Below are positions 48,785-58,304 of a stretch of 64,000 nucleotides of DNA, piece by piece. The first letter of the stretch is position 1. Each line of letters opens with the position of its first letter. Below the pieces are notes generated by a model. It did not search any database and was not told where the DNA came from. It saw only the letters and a program-made list of their open reading frames with translations. Made by a program: the position numbers and the translations under genes. This DNA is from Sphingobacterium sp. UBA4616 (GTDB taxonomy: Bacteria > Bacteroidota > Bacteroidia > Sphingobacteriales > Sphingobacteriaceae), in NCBI GenBank assembly GCA_002386525.1, contig DGIS01000021.1:178627-242626 (forward strand), written 5' to 3'.

Positions 48785-49720
48785 ATGAAGAAGTCGATCG
48801 TAAAAACAGCCTGGAGCATGCTCCGTGAACAGAAGATCTTGCGAAAACACCGCAAGGTGGCTGCGTTCTGGAATCAGATGATCGCGCGGGAAGCGGCCGG
48901 GCAGCTCGAACATTTTCCACTTCGGGCCAAGATGGAACTCCCTGCCAATAAAGTGATCTGGCAATATTGGGGACAAGGTACACAGCCCGACCGCCTGCCG
49001 GATGTCGTCAAGCTCTGCTTTCAGTCGGTGGATACCTACCGGGGCGACTACACCGTCATTCGGGTAGACGATAATACTTTGCCACAATACCTCGATATAC
49101 CTGATTTTATAGGGTCAAAACGGAAGGCAGATATCATCAGCCGGACATTTTTTTCGGATATTATCCGTCTGGCGCTGCTGCAGGTTTATGGCGGTGTGTG
49201 GCTCGACGCCACGATTCTATTGACAGATGAGTTGCCCGCCGAGTTTTGTTAACAGGACTATTTTGTGTACCAGCGGGACGCGCAGGAACCCTACACCGAT
49301 TATTGGAAAAACAGTTATGCCTACTATTGGGGCTGGCACGAAGATCATCAAGTAAAGATGCTCAACAGTATTATTTTCGCCAAGAAAGGGCATGCACTGC
49401 TCGGTCAGCTGTGTCAGCTGCTTTTCAATTACTGGAAAGCTGCAGACGGGGCACTCGACTATTTTTTCTTTCAGATTTTGCACGAGCAGCTGTTGCCCGC
49501 TGGAAAATCGGCAGGTCAGGGCCTCCATGTGAGTGATGTTTACCCCCATCTCTTGCAGACCAAGCTGTCGGGCGGCAATTACCCAATGGCCTATCCGGAT
49601 ATTTTTTTGCGGACCAGCCTGCACAAGCTAACGTATTTCCCCGAAGATACCATCGCTCAACTCCAGCAGATTCTGCGCCAGACTAAAACGGCAGCGCCCG
49701 CTAGAAAGGAGGATAGTTAA
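48785..49720 (+). pseudogene. Capsular polysaccharide synthesis glycosyltransferase, interrupted by an in-frame stop
   Basis: One reading frame of 311 codons, broken by TAA at 49250-49252. The first half (155 residues) has the GT32/Caps_synth core: PANKVIWQYWGQG, RKADIISRTFFSDIIRLALL and LQVYGGVWLDATILL, the DxD-like site. Translation after the stop resumes in the same frame with QDYFVYQRDAQEPYTDYWKN, matching the rest of the family, and ends at 49720 next to the following gene. So it is a single-base nonsense change, not a frameshift. The GTG at 49265 is not a real start. Function is lost unless the stop is read through or is a sequencing error. Confidence 0.88.
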
Positions 49721-49721
49721 T

Positions 49722-50627
49722 ATGGACAGGTTAAAACACGCTTACCTTATTTTGGCGCATAACGAGTTTGATGTCCTCCAAAAATTGGTGCACTGCTTAG
49801 ACGATAAGCGCAACGACATCTACATCCATTTTGATCAAAAAGTAGCGCAATTGCCCGAGCTCAGCACGCAACATGCACAACTTTGTGTATTGCACGCACG
49901 CGTTGATGTGCATTGGGGCGATGTTTCTGTGGTGGCGGCAGAATATCGGCTTTTTGAAACCGCTGCTGCACAGCAGCAGTATGCTTACTACCATGTATTG
50001 TCGGGCGTAGATCTTCCGCTCAAAAGTCAGGATGAGATTCATGCTTTTTTTGCGGCACATCAGGGGCAGGAGTTCATCGGTTTCCAAAAGGGTAACTGCG
50101 ACAAGGAGATCGACCGAAAAGTACGGCGGATTCATTTTTATCCAAACCGATTTAGAGCCGGCAAGGGTCTTTCTGCCTACTGGTACCGGGCTGCGCGTGC
50201 CTTCAGTTTGCGCTTTCAGGGACTGTTTGGCCTATACCGCAACCAAGATGTGATCTTCAAAAAAGGTACCCAATGGGTCAGCGTGACCGATGCATTTGTC
50301 CGTTATCTCCTGACCCACAAAAGTGCAGTGCTCAAGATGTATCAACATACCTTCTGTAGCGACGAAATCTTTATCCAGACCCTTTGCTGGAATTCCCGTT
50401 TTCGGTTGAAGCGGCATCATACCAACAGCGAATATCACGATTGCCAACGGATGATCGGCTGGCATAAGGGCGAACTGACCGAATGGACCAGCGCCGACTT
50501 TGATCGCCTGATTGCTTCCGATCTGCTGTTTGCCCGCAAGTTTAGCGCAAAGAACATGGAGCTCGTGGATCGGATGGTCGAACGGGTATGTGGTAAACAG
50601 ACTTCAAATTCAACTGTAGTACAATGA
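49722..50627 (+). CDS. Branching-type glycosyltransferase, GT14 (beta-1,6-N-acetylglucosaminyltransferase-like)
   Basis: A 301-residue protein of the Branch/core-2 family (GT14). It shows KHAYLILAHNEFDVLQKLV, the nucleotide-sugar region NDIYIHFDQK, HWGDVSVVAAEYRLF, YYHVLSGVDLPLKSQDEIHA and FCSDEIFIQTLCWNSRF. GT14 bacterial members are often annotated as beta-1,6-GlcNAc transferases; donor and acceptor here are unknown. Its ATG is one base after the pseudogene stop, and its end overlaps the next gene by four bases (ATGA), so it is co-translated. Confidence 0.88.
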   Translation: MDRLKHAYLILAHNEFDVLQKLVHCLDDKRNDIYIHFDQKVAQLPELSTQHAQLCVLHARVDVHWGDVSVVAAEYRLFETAAAQQQYAYYHVLSGVDLPLKSQDEIHAFFAAHQGQEFIGFQKGNCDKEIDRKVRRIHFYPNRFRAGKGLSAYWYRAARAFSLRFQGLFGLYRNQDVIFKKGTQWVSVTDAFVRYLLTHKSAVLKMYQHTFCSDEIFIQTLCWNSRFRLKRHHTNSEYHDCQRMIGWHKGELTEWTSADFDRLIASDLLFARKFSAKNMELVDRMVERVCGKQTSNSTVVQ

Positions 50628-51502
50628 ATATAATAAGACGTTGCTATTTGACCATTCGGTATCGCCTGTTCAGGTTGCTATTGCCTTTTCCAAAGATTCA
50701 CACCCCTATGGAGACTTTGGATAAGCTGCTCCAGTCCAACCTTTCGATGGCCCGATTTGGCGATGGCGAATTTCATATGATCAATCAGACCGAGCACCTG
50801 GGTTTTCAGGATATGGACGACGAGCTCTCGCAGCGTCTCCGTGCTATTCTGAGCAGCAACAGTGCGGTATGCATGATCTGCATCCCTTATGGCCTGCGTT
50901 CGGTACAACATCTCAATGCGCAGGGAAGTTTTTTCTGGCGGCAGTTTGTGGTGTTTCATTACCGAAAATATATCCCTTACTTCAATTACTCGAGGCCCTA
51001 TTACGATGCCTGTGTGACACGGCCTTATATGGATTGGCAGGATAAATCGCATTGCGGTAGCTTCTTTTCGAAGCTTAAGCAACTCTGGCAGGACAAGCGC
51101 ATTTTAATTGTCGAAGGTGAAATGAGCCGCCTGGGCGTGGGCAACGACCTGTTTTCAGGGGCATCGGCTATCGGCCGTATTATTACCCTGTCGCAGCAAG
51201 CCTTTAGCTGTTACGATGCCTTGCTACTGGAAACGGAGCGCGTAGGCAGAGCCTATGACCTGGTGCTGCTGGCACTTGGCCCCACGGCTACGGTGCTTGC
51301 TTATGATCTTTCGCACCTGGGGTTACGCGCCCTGGATATTGGGCATGTGGATATCGAATACGAATGGTTCCTGCAGCGTGCCCCCAAAAAAGTAGCTATC
51401 CCCGGCAAATATGTCAATGAGGTCAAGGATGGAAACAAGCAGCATGACCGGGCAGATCAACGGTATGAGCAAGAGATTGTTAGCCGAATTTTTACACCCT
51501 AA
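50624..51502 (+). CDS. SP_1767/GT-D fold glycosyltransferase (DUF1792)
   Basis: A 292-residue protein of the GT-D (SP_1767/DUF1792) family. The defining N-terminal motif is SMARFGDGEFHMI, with the conserved DxE site (Asp-Gly-Glu), followed by LRAILSS, VCMICIPYG, a Cys/Ser-rich core and the C-terminal VLLALGPTATVLAYDL and ALDIGHVDIEYEW signature. GT-D enzymes add glucose in serine-rich adhesin glycosylation in streptococci, but here the operon suggests action on a polysaccharide. It overlaps the upstream gene by four bases. Confidence 0.9.
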   Translation: MNIIRRCYLTIRYRLFRLLLPFPKIHTPMETLDKLLQSNLSMARFGDGEFHMINQTEHLGFQDMDDELSQRLRAILSSNSAVCMICIPYGLRSVQHLNAQGSFFWRQFVVFHYRKYIPYFNYSRPYYDACVTRPYMDWQDKSHCGSFFSKLKQLWQDKRILIVEGEMSRLGVGNDLFSGASAIGRIITLSQQAFSCYDALLLETERVGRAYDLVLLALGPTATVLAYDLSHLGLRALDIGHVDIEYEWFLQRAPKKVAIPGKYVNEVKDGNKQHDRADQRYEQEIVSRIFTP

Positions 51503-51518
51503 TGTATCCAACACGCAT

Positions 51519-52520
51519 ATGATGAAAATTTTACCCTTAGTCAGCATTATCACACCCGTCTATAACGCACAAGACACCCTCGAACGCACGTTACTGTCTT
51601 TACGTCGGCAGACCTATGGGCATATCGAATTTATCTGTGTCAACGATGCCAGCAGCGACCTCAGTTTGGCGATGCTCAAGGTTTTTGCCCATGCTGTGGA
51701 CGGTCGAGAGGGGTTTACAGCCAAAATTATTTCCCATCCGCAAAACAAAGGCGTGTCTGCAGCCCGTAATACGGGGTTGCATCATGCTTCGGGCGAGTTT
51801 GTGCTATATGTCGATGCCGATGACAGCCTGGAGACCGATGCGGTAGAAAGTTGTGTGCAAGAAGCCTTGCGTACTGGAGCGGACATTGTATACTTTCAGT
51901 GGTGCCTTGCTTTTCAAAACAGCGAGCGTACCATGCAGCAGCCCACATGTGCAACTCCTTTGGAAGCCATACAGGCCATGCTGGCGGGGCGTATGCGCTG
52001 GAATCTGTGGTTATTTATGGTGCGTCGGTCGCTTTATGAGGCGTATTCCATCCGCTTTATACCCGGAGCCAATATGGGTGAAGACCTCTTGGTTACGCTA
52101 AAATTGTTTGTCCATGCCGCGCACATCTGTTTGCTGGACCGTGTATTGTATCATTACCGGCAGGATAATGCCGGCTCGATCAGCAAAACGTTCTCCACGC
52201 AGCATATGCGCGAAGTGGAAACAAATATCGGCGAGGTCGAGCGCTACCTTGGGGCAAGTCAGTATGCATCGGCTATCGGGCCTGGAATCGACTTTCTCAA
52301 ATTGACAATAAAATTGCCTTTGCTGGTGACGGGGCAAAAATCAGATTATATCCGCTGGACCAACTGGTTTAGCAGTTCCGACCGCTATATCCTGCAAAAC
52401 CGCTCGGCGTCGCTGCATACACGCCTCTTACAATGGTTTGCCTCCAAACGGCAATATTGGGCAGTACGAATGTATCACCTGCTGTTGATACGGGTTTTCT
52501 ATGGTATCATCTATAAATAG
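51519..52520 (+). CDS. Glycosyltransferase family 2
   Basis: A 333-residue GT-A fold glycosyltransferase. It begins MMKILPLVSIITPVYNAQDT, then FICVNDASSDLS, KGVSAARNTGLHHASGEFVLYVDADD (DxD site) and the later GEDLLVT and LYHYRQ segments. The double ATG at 51519/51522 is used because it opens directly into the GT2 domain; earlier in-frame ATGs from 51411 lie inside the previous gene. Sugar donor and linkage are not predictable. It overlaps the Wzy-like gene's upstream in-frame ATG only. Confidence 0.92.
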   Translation: MMKILPLVSIITPVYNAQDTLERTLLSLRRQTYGHIEFICVNDASSDLSLAMLKVFAHAVDGREGFTAKIISHPQNKGVSAARNTGLHHASGEFVLYVDADDSLETDAVESCVQEALRTGADIVYFQWCLAFQNSERTMQQPTCATPLEAIQAMLAGRMRWNLWLFMVRRSLYEAYSIRFIPGANMGEDLLVTLKLFVHAAHICLLDRVLYHYRQDNAGSISKTFSTQHMREVETNIGEVERYLGASQYASAIGPGIDFLKLTIKLPLLVTGQKSDYIRWTNWFSSSDRYILQNRSASLHTRLLQWFASKRQYWAVRMYHLLLIRVFYGIIYK

Positions 52521-52524
52521 CGCT

Positions 52525-53817
52525 ATGATAAAAGGATTACTGATTTTTTTTGTTGGCCTGTTGGTCAGCGGCTATTTCTTCTCGTTCGGTTTTACATTTT
52601 TACCGCCCAGTGTCAATACCAAAATTATTTTGGCCGGTATTGGGGCACCCTTGCTGTTCGTCCAGCTGTTTCGCGCCCAACGGGTCGAAATTAGCCGGCC
52701 GCTGTTTTCGGCGACAGGTTTAGCCCTCGTTTTTTCGCTGGTCTGTTACATCGCTACCGATGTCAACCGCACCGATGACTTTGCCTATGCTACCTACTAC
52801 CTCAGTTTTGCGATATGGCTTCTTGCGGGTTATACCGTCGTTATGGCCATCCGTCAGGTGCATGGCTATATCAATTTTCATATCCTCACGTATTATCTCG
52901 CGGCTGTTTGTCTGGCGCAGTGTATACTGGCCTTATGGATCGATAGCTCGCCGGGGGTGCAGTCGCTGGTCGATCGCTATATCGAGCAGGGGCAGGCTTT
53001 CGCTCAGGAGGTAGACCGCCTGTATGGCATCGGTGCTTCCCTCGACAATGCCGGGGTGCGGTTCTCGATCGTTTTGATCATGCTTTCCGCGCTGTTTACA
53101 CGAGACCTGTTTCAGAAAAAGACCCTATTACTGACGGCCCTTTTATTGATTGTTTTCTTTGCCATCTTTATTCTGGGCAATATTATGGCGCGGACCACGT
53201 CCATTGGCGGGGTGATGGGGCTGCTGGCGATGTTTTTTTCCACGGGGCTATTCCACCGTATTATCCGGATAGAGTTTGTCCGTTTTTTTACCGTTCTTAC
53301 TATTCTGCTGCTGGTGGCTATTCTGATCTCCATGTACTTCTATGCGCACAATGAGCTTTTCCGGGGATATATGCGCTTTGCTTTCGAAGGTTTCTTCAAT
53401 TATTACGAGACGGGGGAATTTCGAACCGATTCGACCGACAAACTGAGCATGAATATGTGGGTTTGGCCCGACGATACCCGCACCTGGCTCATCGGTACAG
53501 GCCTTTTTGACGGCTGGATCTTTAACACCGACATTGGCTATTGCCGTTTTATACTCTATTGTGGTCTCGTTGGATTTAGCGTCTTTGCTGGCTTTTTTAT
53601 CTTCAATGGATTGTCATTCCTATCCAGATACCGCTATTATAAGCTGTTGTTTCTGTCTTTATTAGCCTTTTCGTTTGTCATCTGGTTTAAGGTCTCTACC
53701 GATATATTTCTGATTTATGCCCTATTTTATTGCGTCGAAGGCGTGCAGGGCTCTTTGTTCACTTCCAAATCTACTGTCGAAAATGAAAATAGTCTATTCC
53801 ATCTTGGGAACGTATAA
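52525..53817 (+). CDS. Wzy-like O-antigen/EPS polymerase (candidate)
   Basis: A 430-residue membrane protein with about ten to twelve helices and a periplasmic loop (about 280-330), the layout of Wzy/O-antigen ligase-like polymerases. It starts IKGLLIFFVGLLVSGYFF; further helices follow in GYTVVMAIRQV, LTYYLAAVCLAQCILALWI and LLLTALLLIVFFAIFILG. Family sequences are poorly conserved, so the call rests on topology and on its place beside Wzx, Wza and Wzc. The ATG at 52525 is preferred over 52501, which lies inside the GT2 gene. The GT4 gene that follows starts inside its end. Confidence 0.75.
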   Translation: MIKGLLIFFVGLLVSGYFFSFGFTFLPPSVNTKIILAGIGAPLLFVQLFRAQRVEISRPLFSATGLALVFSLVCYIATDVNRTDDFAYATYYLSFAIWLLAGYTVVMAIRQVHGYINFHILTYYLAAVCLAQCILALWIDSSPGVQSLVDRYIEQGQAFAQEVDRLYGIGASLDNAGVRFSIVLIMLSALFTRDLFQKKTLLLTALLLIVFFAIFILGNIMARTTSIGGVMGLLAMFFSTGLFHRIIRIEFVRFFTVLTILLLVAILISMYFYAHNELFRGYMRFAFEGFFNYYETGEFRTDSTDKLSMNMWVWPDDTRTWLIGTGLFDGWIFNTDIGYCRFILYCGLVGFSVFAGFFIFNGLSFLSRYRYYKLLFLSLLAFSFVIWFKVSTDIFLIYALFYCVEGVQGSLFTSKSTVENENSLFHLGNV

Positions 53818-54922
53818 TGCTGGGGGCATGGAGCGTGTACTGGCCAATAAGGCCAACTACCTGGCACGGATGGGGCACGAGCTGACGGTTGTAACCACAG
53901 ACCAAAAAGCCCGTGTGCCTCATTTTGAGCTCGATCCTTTGATCTGCCAGGTAGACCTTGCGATCAATTATACCGACGATGAGGGACTGGGTATTTTTAG
54001 TAAAATGCTTTCCTACAAGCGTCGGCAGCGTATCCATCGCGAACGGCTTGAAGCACTTCTTATGCCCTTGAAGGCCGATATTGTCATTTCCATGTTTGAT
54101 CACGATGTCAGTTTTCTGCACGACATCACCGATGGGAGTAAGAAAGTCCTTGAGATTCACTTTTCAAGGTTTAAACGGCTGCAGTACGATCGCAAAGGGC
54201 TCTGGAAATTAGTAAATACCTGGCGCAGTGCCCATGATCTCACATTGGCGCGGAAATACGATCGTTTTGTGGTGCTCACTCATGAAGACCTGGTTTATTG
54301 GAAAGGATTGAAAAATAGTGTCGTTATCCCCAATGCCAATACCTTTTCAGTGCACCAGCGGGCGGCTCTTACCGAGAAACGAGCTATTGCTGTTGGGCGG
54401 TTTGATTATCAGAAAGGATTTGACCAGCTGATTGCGATCTGGAAGGATATTCATGCGCGCTGTCCCGACTGGAAGCTCGACATCTATGGGCAGGGGACCT
54501 TGAAAGCCGATATGCTGGCCCAGATCCATGCCTTGGGATTGGACGGGCAGATTGCACTCCACGCGCCGGTCAAGCACATTATGGACGCGTATATGCACAG
54601 CTCATTAGTCTTGATGAGTTCGCGCTACGAGGGGCTGCCCATGACACTGCTGGAGGCCCAGGCCTGCGGTCTGCCCATGGTCGCCTACGCCTGCAAATGT
54701 GGGCCCCGCGATATCATTAAACCCGGTAAGAATGGGTATTTGATCGCCGAAGGTGATGGTGCAGATTTTGCCAATAAGGCCTGCCGGCTGATGGAAAACA
54801 ATTCGCTGCGGCAGCAGATGGGGCAGGCGGCATGGGAAATGGCCGAAAATTTCGATGAGGAACGTATTATGCGCCAATGGCTCTTATTGTTTGAGCGCTT
54901 AGTGAAAGGAGAGAAGCGATGA
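53783..54922 (+). CDS. Glycosyltransferase family 4
   Basis: A 379-residue GT-B fold glycosyltransferase. The acceptor half opens KIVYSILGTYNAGGMERVLANKA, and the donor half has IAVGRFDYQKGFDQLIAIW, LMSSRYEGLPMTLLEAQACGLP (E-x7-E motif) and a late MVAYACKCGPRDIIKPGKNG. The ATG at 53783 lies 34 bases before the Wzy-like stop, so the two are translationally coupled; an earlier in-frame ATG at 53717 is inside that gene. Its end overlaps the next gene by four bases. Substrate unknown. Confidence 0.92.
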   Translation: MKIVYSILGTYNAGGMERVLANKANYLARMGHELTVVTTDQKARVPHFELDPLICQVDLAINYTDDEGLGIFSKMLSYKRRQRIHRERLEALLMPLKADIVISMFDHDVSFLHDITDGSKKVLEIHFSRFKRLQYDRKGLWKLVNTWRSAHDLTLARKYDRFVVLTHEDLVYWKGLKNSVVIPNANTFSVHQRAALTEKRAIAVGRFDYQKGFDQLIAIWKDIHARCPDWKLDIYGQGTLKADMLAQIHALGLDGQIALHAPVKHIMDAYMHSSLVLMSSRYEGLPMTLLEAQACGLPMVAYACKCGPRDIIKPGKNGYLIAEGDGADFANKACRLMENNSLRQQMGQAAWEMAENFDEERIMRQWLLLFERLVKGEKR

Positions 54923-56025
54923 GCAAAACGATCGTTATTTCTGCTGTCAATCTGGTGGAGGCAGGTCCATTGGCCATCCTCAAGGAATGTTTGGCGTGCC
55001 TTTCTGCGCTGGCTCAGTCGGGCGACTACCGCGTTATTGCCCTGGTGTATCGGCGTTCACTGGCCGATTTCCCGCATATCGAATATATAGAAACGCAGTG
55101 GCCCAAAAAACGCTGGGTCAACCGCCTCTGGTATGAATATGTGTCCATGCGTTCGATATCCAAAGCGATTGGTCCCGTTTACCTCTGGTTCTCGCTGCAC
55201 GATACCAGTCCATCGGTGATTGCCGAGCGGCGGGCCGTATATTGCCATAATGCTTTCCCTTTTTATCGCTGGAAGGCGCACGATCTATTTTTTGCACCCA
55301 AGATCGCGTTGCTTGCGCTCTTCAGTACGTATATCTACAAGCCCAATATTCGGCGCAATAATTATCTGGTGGTGCAGCAGCATTGGTTGCGCAAAGCATT
55401 TCATCGGCTGTTTGCAGTGCCTACGGCTCACATTATTGTAGCCCCACCCGAAATGGCGACCCAGCAGGTTGCGGTTTCCCAAAAAGAGGAAGCGCCGGGC
55501 AGTTTCACCTTTGTATTTGCCGGGTCCCCCAATAGTCACAAGAATTTTGAAGTGATCTGCCGGGCAGCAGCACTGCTCGAACAGCAGGACACGGTACCCT
55601 TTAAAGTACATCTTACGGTGAAGGGCGATGAAAATACATACGCCCAGTGGCTGCATCGCAGGTGGGGACATCTGCAATCCCTGCATTTTATGGGCTTTGT
55701 GAGCCGTACGCAGCTCGAAGATTACTATGCCGGCAGCGACTGTCTGATTTTCCCATCAAAGGCCGAGTCCTGGGGACTGCCCATTACCGAGTTTTCCGCT
55801 TATGGTAAGCCGATGCTTTTAGCCGATTTACCCTATGCACACGACACGGCGGCAGGGAGTAAATGCGTGTCATTCTTTGATCCCGACGATCCAAAGGCTT
55901 TAGCAACACAAATGGGTGCACTGATGCGCGGCGACCGGTCTTTTTTGAAGGCTGTGGCTAAGGAACCATTGGCCCAACCCTTTGCGCTAAACTGGACAGA
56001 TCTCTTTCATACGCTTTTAAAATAG
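54919..56025 (+). CDS. Glycosyltransferase (GT4-like)
   Basis: A 368-residue GT-B type enzyme. Its N-terminal half is divergent (KTIVISAVNLVEAGPLAILK), while the C-terminal half has FTFVFAGSPNSHKNFEVICR, LHFMGFVSRTQLEDYYAGSD and FPSKAESWGLPITEFSAYGKP, which fit the GT4 donor-binding pattern (E-x7-E). The overlap ATGA with the previous gene is at 54919-54922. Donor, acceptor and linkage are unknown. Confidence 0.85.
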   Translation: MSKTIVISAVNLVEAGPLAILKECLACLSALAQSGDYRVIALVYRRSLADFPHIEYIETQWPKKRWVNRLWYEYVSMRSISKAIGPVYLWFSLHDTSPSVIAERRAVYCHNAFPFYRWKAHDLFFAPKIALLALFSTYIYKPNIRRNNYLVVQQHWLRKAFHRLFAVPTAHIIVAPPEMATQQVAVSQKEEAPGSFTFVFAGSPNSHKNFEVICRAAALLEQQDTVPFKVHLTVKGDENTYAQWLHRRWGHLQSLHFMGFVSRTQLEDYYAGSDCLIFPSKAESWGLPITEFSAYGKPMLLADLPYAHDTAAGSKCVSFFDPDDPKALATQMGALMRGDRSFLKAVAKEPLAQPFALNWTDLFHTLLK

Positions 56026-56057
56026 GAGCTATTCATAAACTGTTAAACGCAAAAAAA

Positions 56058-57170
56058 ATGATGAGAATATTACAACTTGGAAAATTTTATCCCATACGCG
56101 GCGGTGTAGAGAAAGTGATGTACGACCTGATGCTCGGTTTATCCGAAAGCGGAGTATGCTGTGATATGCTTTGCGCATCGACCGAAGATCACCCTGCCGC
56201 CGAAATACAGGTAAATCCCTATGCGCGGTTATTTGTTGTGCATACCTCCGTTAAAATTGCAGGCACCATGTTGGCTCCGGCAATGATCGCCAAACTCAGG
56301 AATATTGCTGGGCAATATGATATCATTCACATTCACCATCCCGATCCGATGGCCAGTCTGGCGCTTTACCTGTCGGGCTATCGGGGGCGGGTTGTGTTGC
56401 ATTGGCATTCGGATATTTTAAAACAAAAGAACCTGCTCAAATTGTATAAGCCCTTACAGAATTGGCTGATCAACAGAGCCGAACAGATTGTGGGTACCAC
56501 CCCCGTTTATGTCGAGCAGTCGCCCTTTTTACAACAGGTAAAGGCCAAAATCGACTTTATTCCCATCGGTGTCAACCCGATAGGCTACGACGGGGCAGCC
56601 GTTGCAGCACTCAAAAGCCGCTATCCGGGCAAGACCATTATCTTTTCCCTGGGTCGGCTTGTGGAGTACAAGGGCTATGCCTACCTCATCCAGGCGATGC
56701 AGCAGCTGGATGCGCGTTTTCACCTGATCATTGGTGGTAAGGGGCCGCTGGAGGAGCCGCTTCATCAGCTTATCGCAGACCTCAACCTGCAGGACCGCAT
56801 CAGTATGGTTGGCTTTGTGTCCGATGATGACATTCCAACCTATTTTGGCGCTGCCGATATCTTTTGCCTGAGTTCCATCTGGAAAACCGAGGCTTTTGCC
56901 ATTGTGCAGATCGAGGCCATGTCTTGCGGCAAACCCATTGTGTCGACCGCAATACCGGGCTCCGGTGTCAGCTGGGTCAACCAAGATCAGGTATCGGGAC
57001 TCGTCGTTGCACCCGAAAATGCAACAGCGCTGGCTGCAGCCATTCAGCAGATCGGAACCGATTCTTGGTCTTATCAAACCTATGCCGAGGGGGGACGGAA
57101 GAGGTATCTAGCAAATTTTACACGCGAGAAAATGATCGCAAAATGTAGGAGGATTTATGAAAAATACTAA
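56058..57170 (+). CDS. Glycosyltransferase family 4
   Basis: A 370-residue GT4 enzyme with a classic layout: RILQLGKFYPIRGGVEKVMY at the start, DIIHIHHPDPMASLALYL, FIPIGVNPIGYDG, IIFSLGRLVEYKGYAYLIQAM, LSSIWKTEAFAIVQIEAMSC (E-x7-E) and GKPIVSTAIPGSG. It matches capsular/LPS mannosyl- or glucosyltransferase types, but the sugar cannot be named. It starts 32 bases after the previous gene and overlaps the next by 14 bases. Confidence 0.92.
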   Translation: MMRILQLGKFYPIRGGVEKVMYDLMLGLSESGVCCDMLCASTEDHPAAEIQVNPYARLFVVHTSVKIAGTMLAPAMIAKLRNIAGQYDIIHIHHPDPMASLALYLSGYRGRVVLHWHSDILKQKNLLKLYKPLQNWLINRAEQIVGTTPVYVEQSPFLQQVKAKIDFIPIGVNPIGYDGAAVAALKSRYPGKTIIFSLGRLVEYKGYAYLIQAMQQLDARFHLIIGGKGPLEEPLHQLIADLNLQDRISMVGFVSDDDIPTYFGAADIFCLSSIWKTEAFAIVQIEAMSCGKPIVSTAIPGSGVSWVNQDQVSGLVVAPENATALAAAIQQIGTDSWSYQTYAEGGRKRYLANFTREKMIAKCRRIYEKY

Positions 57171-58248
57171 AATTCAAGCGGCCTTCTTGTTCCTCTTGCG
57201 CAGCGGACTTTGGGGCAAGAAACAGCAACATAACGAAAAGCAGTTCTTTCCCTTATCCGATGCGGAGTGGAGCGGGCTCTATCGCCGGGCGAACGAGCAG
57301 ACCGTCCAAGGGATTGTTTACGACGGACTTTTGTGCCTAGACAAGGACCATTTGCCGCCGCGTCAGCTGCAGATCAAATGGTCGGTGCAGATTGACCGGA
57401 TCGAACGGAGCCATCGCCGTACCAATAGCCAGATTGCCGAGCAGTATGCCTTTTTCAAAAAGCGTAAACTCAGTCCACTGCTGTTGAAGGGGCAGGGCGT
57501 CGCGGAGAGCTACCGCTTTCCCGAACATCGCGTCTGTGGCGATATCGACTGGTATTTTGAAACCACGCGCCAGTGTACCCTGGCAGGCCTCCATCTCATC
57601 AAAAACCGCATCCCTCGCATCCATGTTGGCGGGCAGGTGTATCGTTGGACAGCAAGTGAAATGGATTTGCATGACCGGCTTTTCGATCTCCACAATCCTT
57701 TTTGCAAGCGATTATTGAACCAGTACAGGAAGGATTTCCCGGATACCACCCTGTCTATATCCGGGCAGGACGTCGCCGTGTTGGCGCCACAGGTTCAAGT
57801 TGTTCAGGTGACGGCACATATTCTCAAGCATTCCCTGGCTTTTGGCATTGGGCTTCGTCAATTCTGCGACCTGGCGGCACTTTATCACCGTTACCGGCAC
57901 CTGCTGGATGGCGTGCGGTTAGAGCAGCTTTACCGCAGGATCGGCCTGTTGCGCTGGATTGCTCCGGTGCATCAGTTTTTGGTCAATGAGCTTGGCTTGG
58001 CAAAAGACAAACTTCCGTTTACCAGCCCTGCTGGCGGCTCCGGAATGGATATCCTTCAGGAAGTGTGGCAGAGCGGCAACTTTGGTTTTTACGATGAAGC
58101 TTATGTACAACGTATTGACGGCACTTTTTTGGCGCGTAAAGGACGTACCGAAGCCATACTGCGACGTATTGTCCGCTATTTTCCCTACGTTCCGAAAGAA
58201 GCTTTCTGGTTCCCGATTATTCATTTTTTAAACCGACGCGGCGCATAA
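57157..58248 (+). CDS. Nucleotidyltransferase family protein (PF14907-like)
   Basis: A 363-residue protein whose key segment SPLLLKGQGVAESYRF (about 108-123) followed by HRVCGDIDWYFE has the KG and DID signature of the PF14907 minimal nucleotidyltransferase group. Such proteins occur in some lasso-peptide and HPr-kinase/PqqD gene clusters and in polysaccharide loci. The C-terminal part, with repeated Leu/Tyr/Arg-rich helices, is not assigned. Overlap with the upstream GT4 gene means it is made together with the polymer enzymes. Whether it modifies a peptide, sugar or protein is unknown. Confidence 0.8.
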   Translation: MKNTKIQAAFLFLLRSGLWGKKQQHNEKQFFPLSDAEWSGLYRRANEQTVQGIVYDGLLCLDKDHLPPRQLQIKWSVQIDRIERSHRRTNSQIAEQYAFFKKRKLSPLLLKGQGVAESYRFPEHRVCGDIDWYFETTRQCTLAGLHLIKNRIPRIHVGGQVYRWTASEMDLHDRLFDLHNPFCKRLLNQYRKDFPDTTLSISGQDVAVLAPQVQVVQVTAHILKHSLAFGIGLRQFCDLAALYHRYRHLLDGVRLEQLYRRIGLLRWIAPVHQFLVNELGLAKDKLPFTSPAGGSGMDILQEVWQSGNFGFYDEAYVQRIDGTFLARKGRTEAILRRIVRYFPYVPKEAFWFPIIHFLNRRGA

Positions 58249-58304
58249 TCCAATTTAGAAGCCGCGTACGGCATATGCATATAAAAACAAACGATTATTA
58301 CGAT

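Noticed and set aside
49265..49720. A separate gene starting at GTG 49265.
   Set aside because: It is in the same frame as the upstream half and continues the same family domain after an in-frame stop, so it is the second half of a pseudogene.
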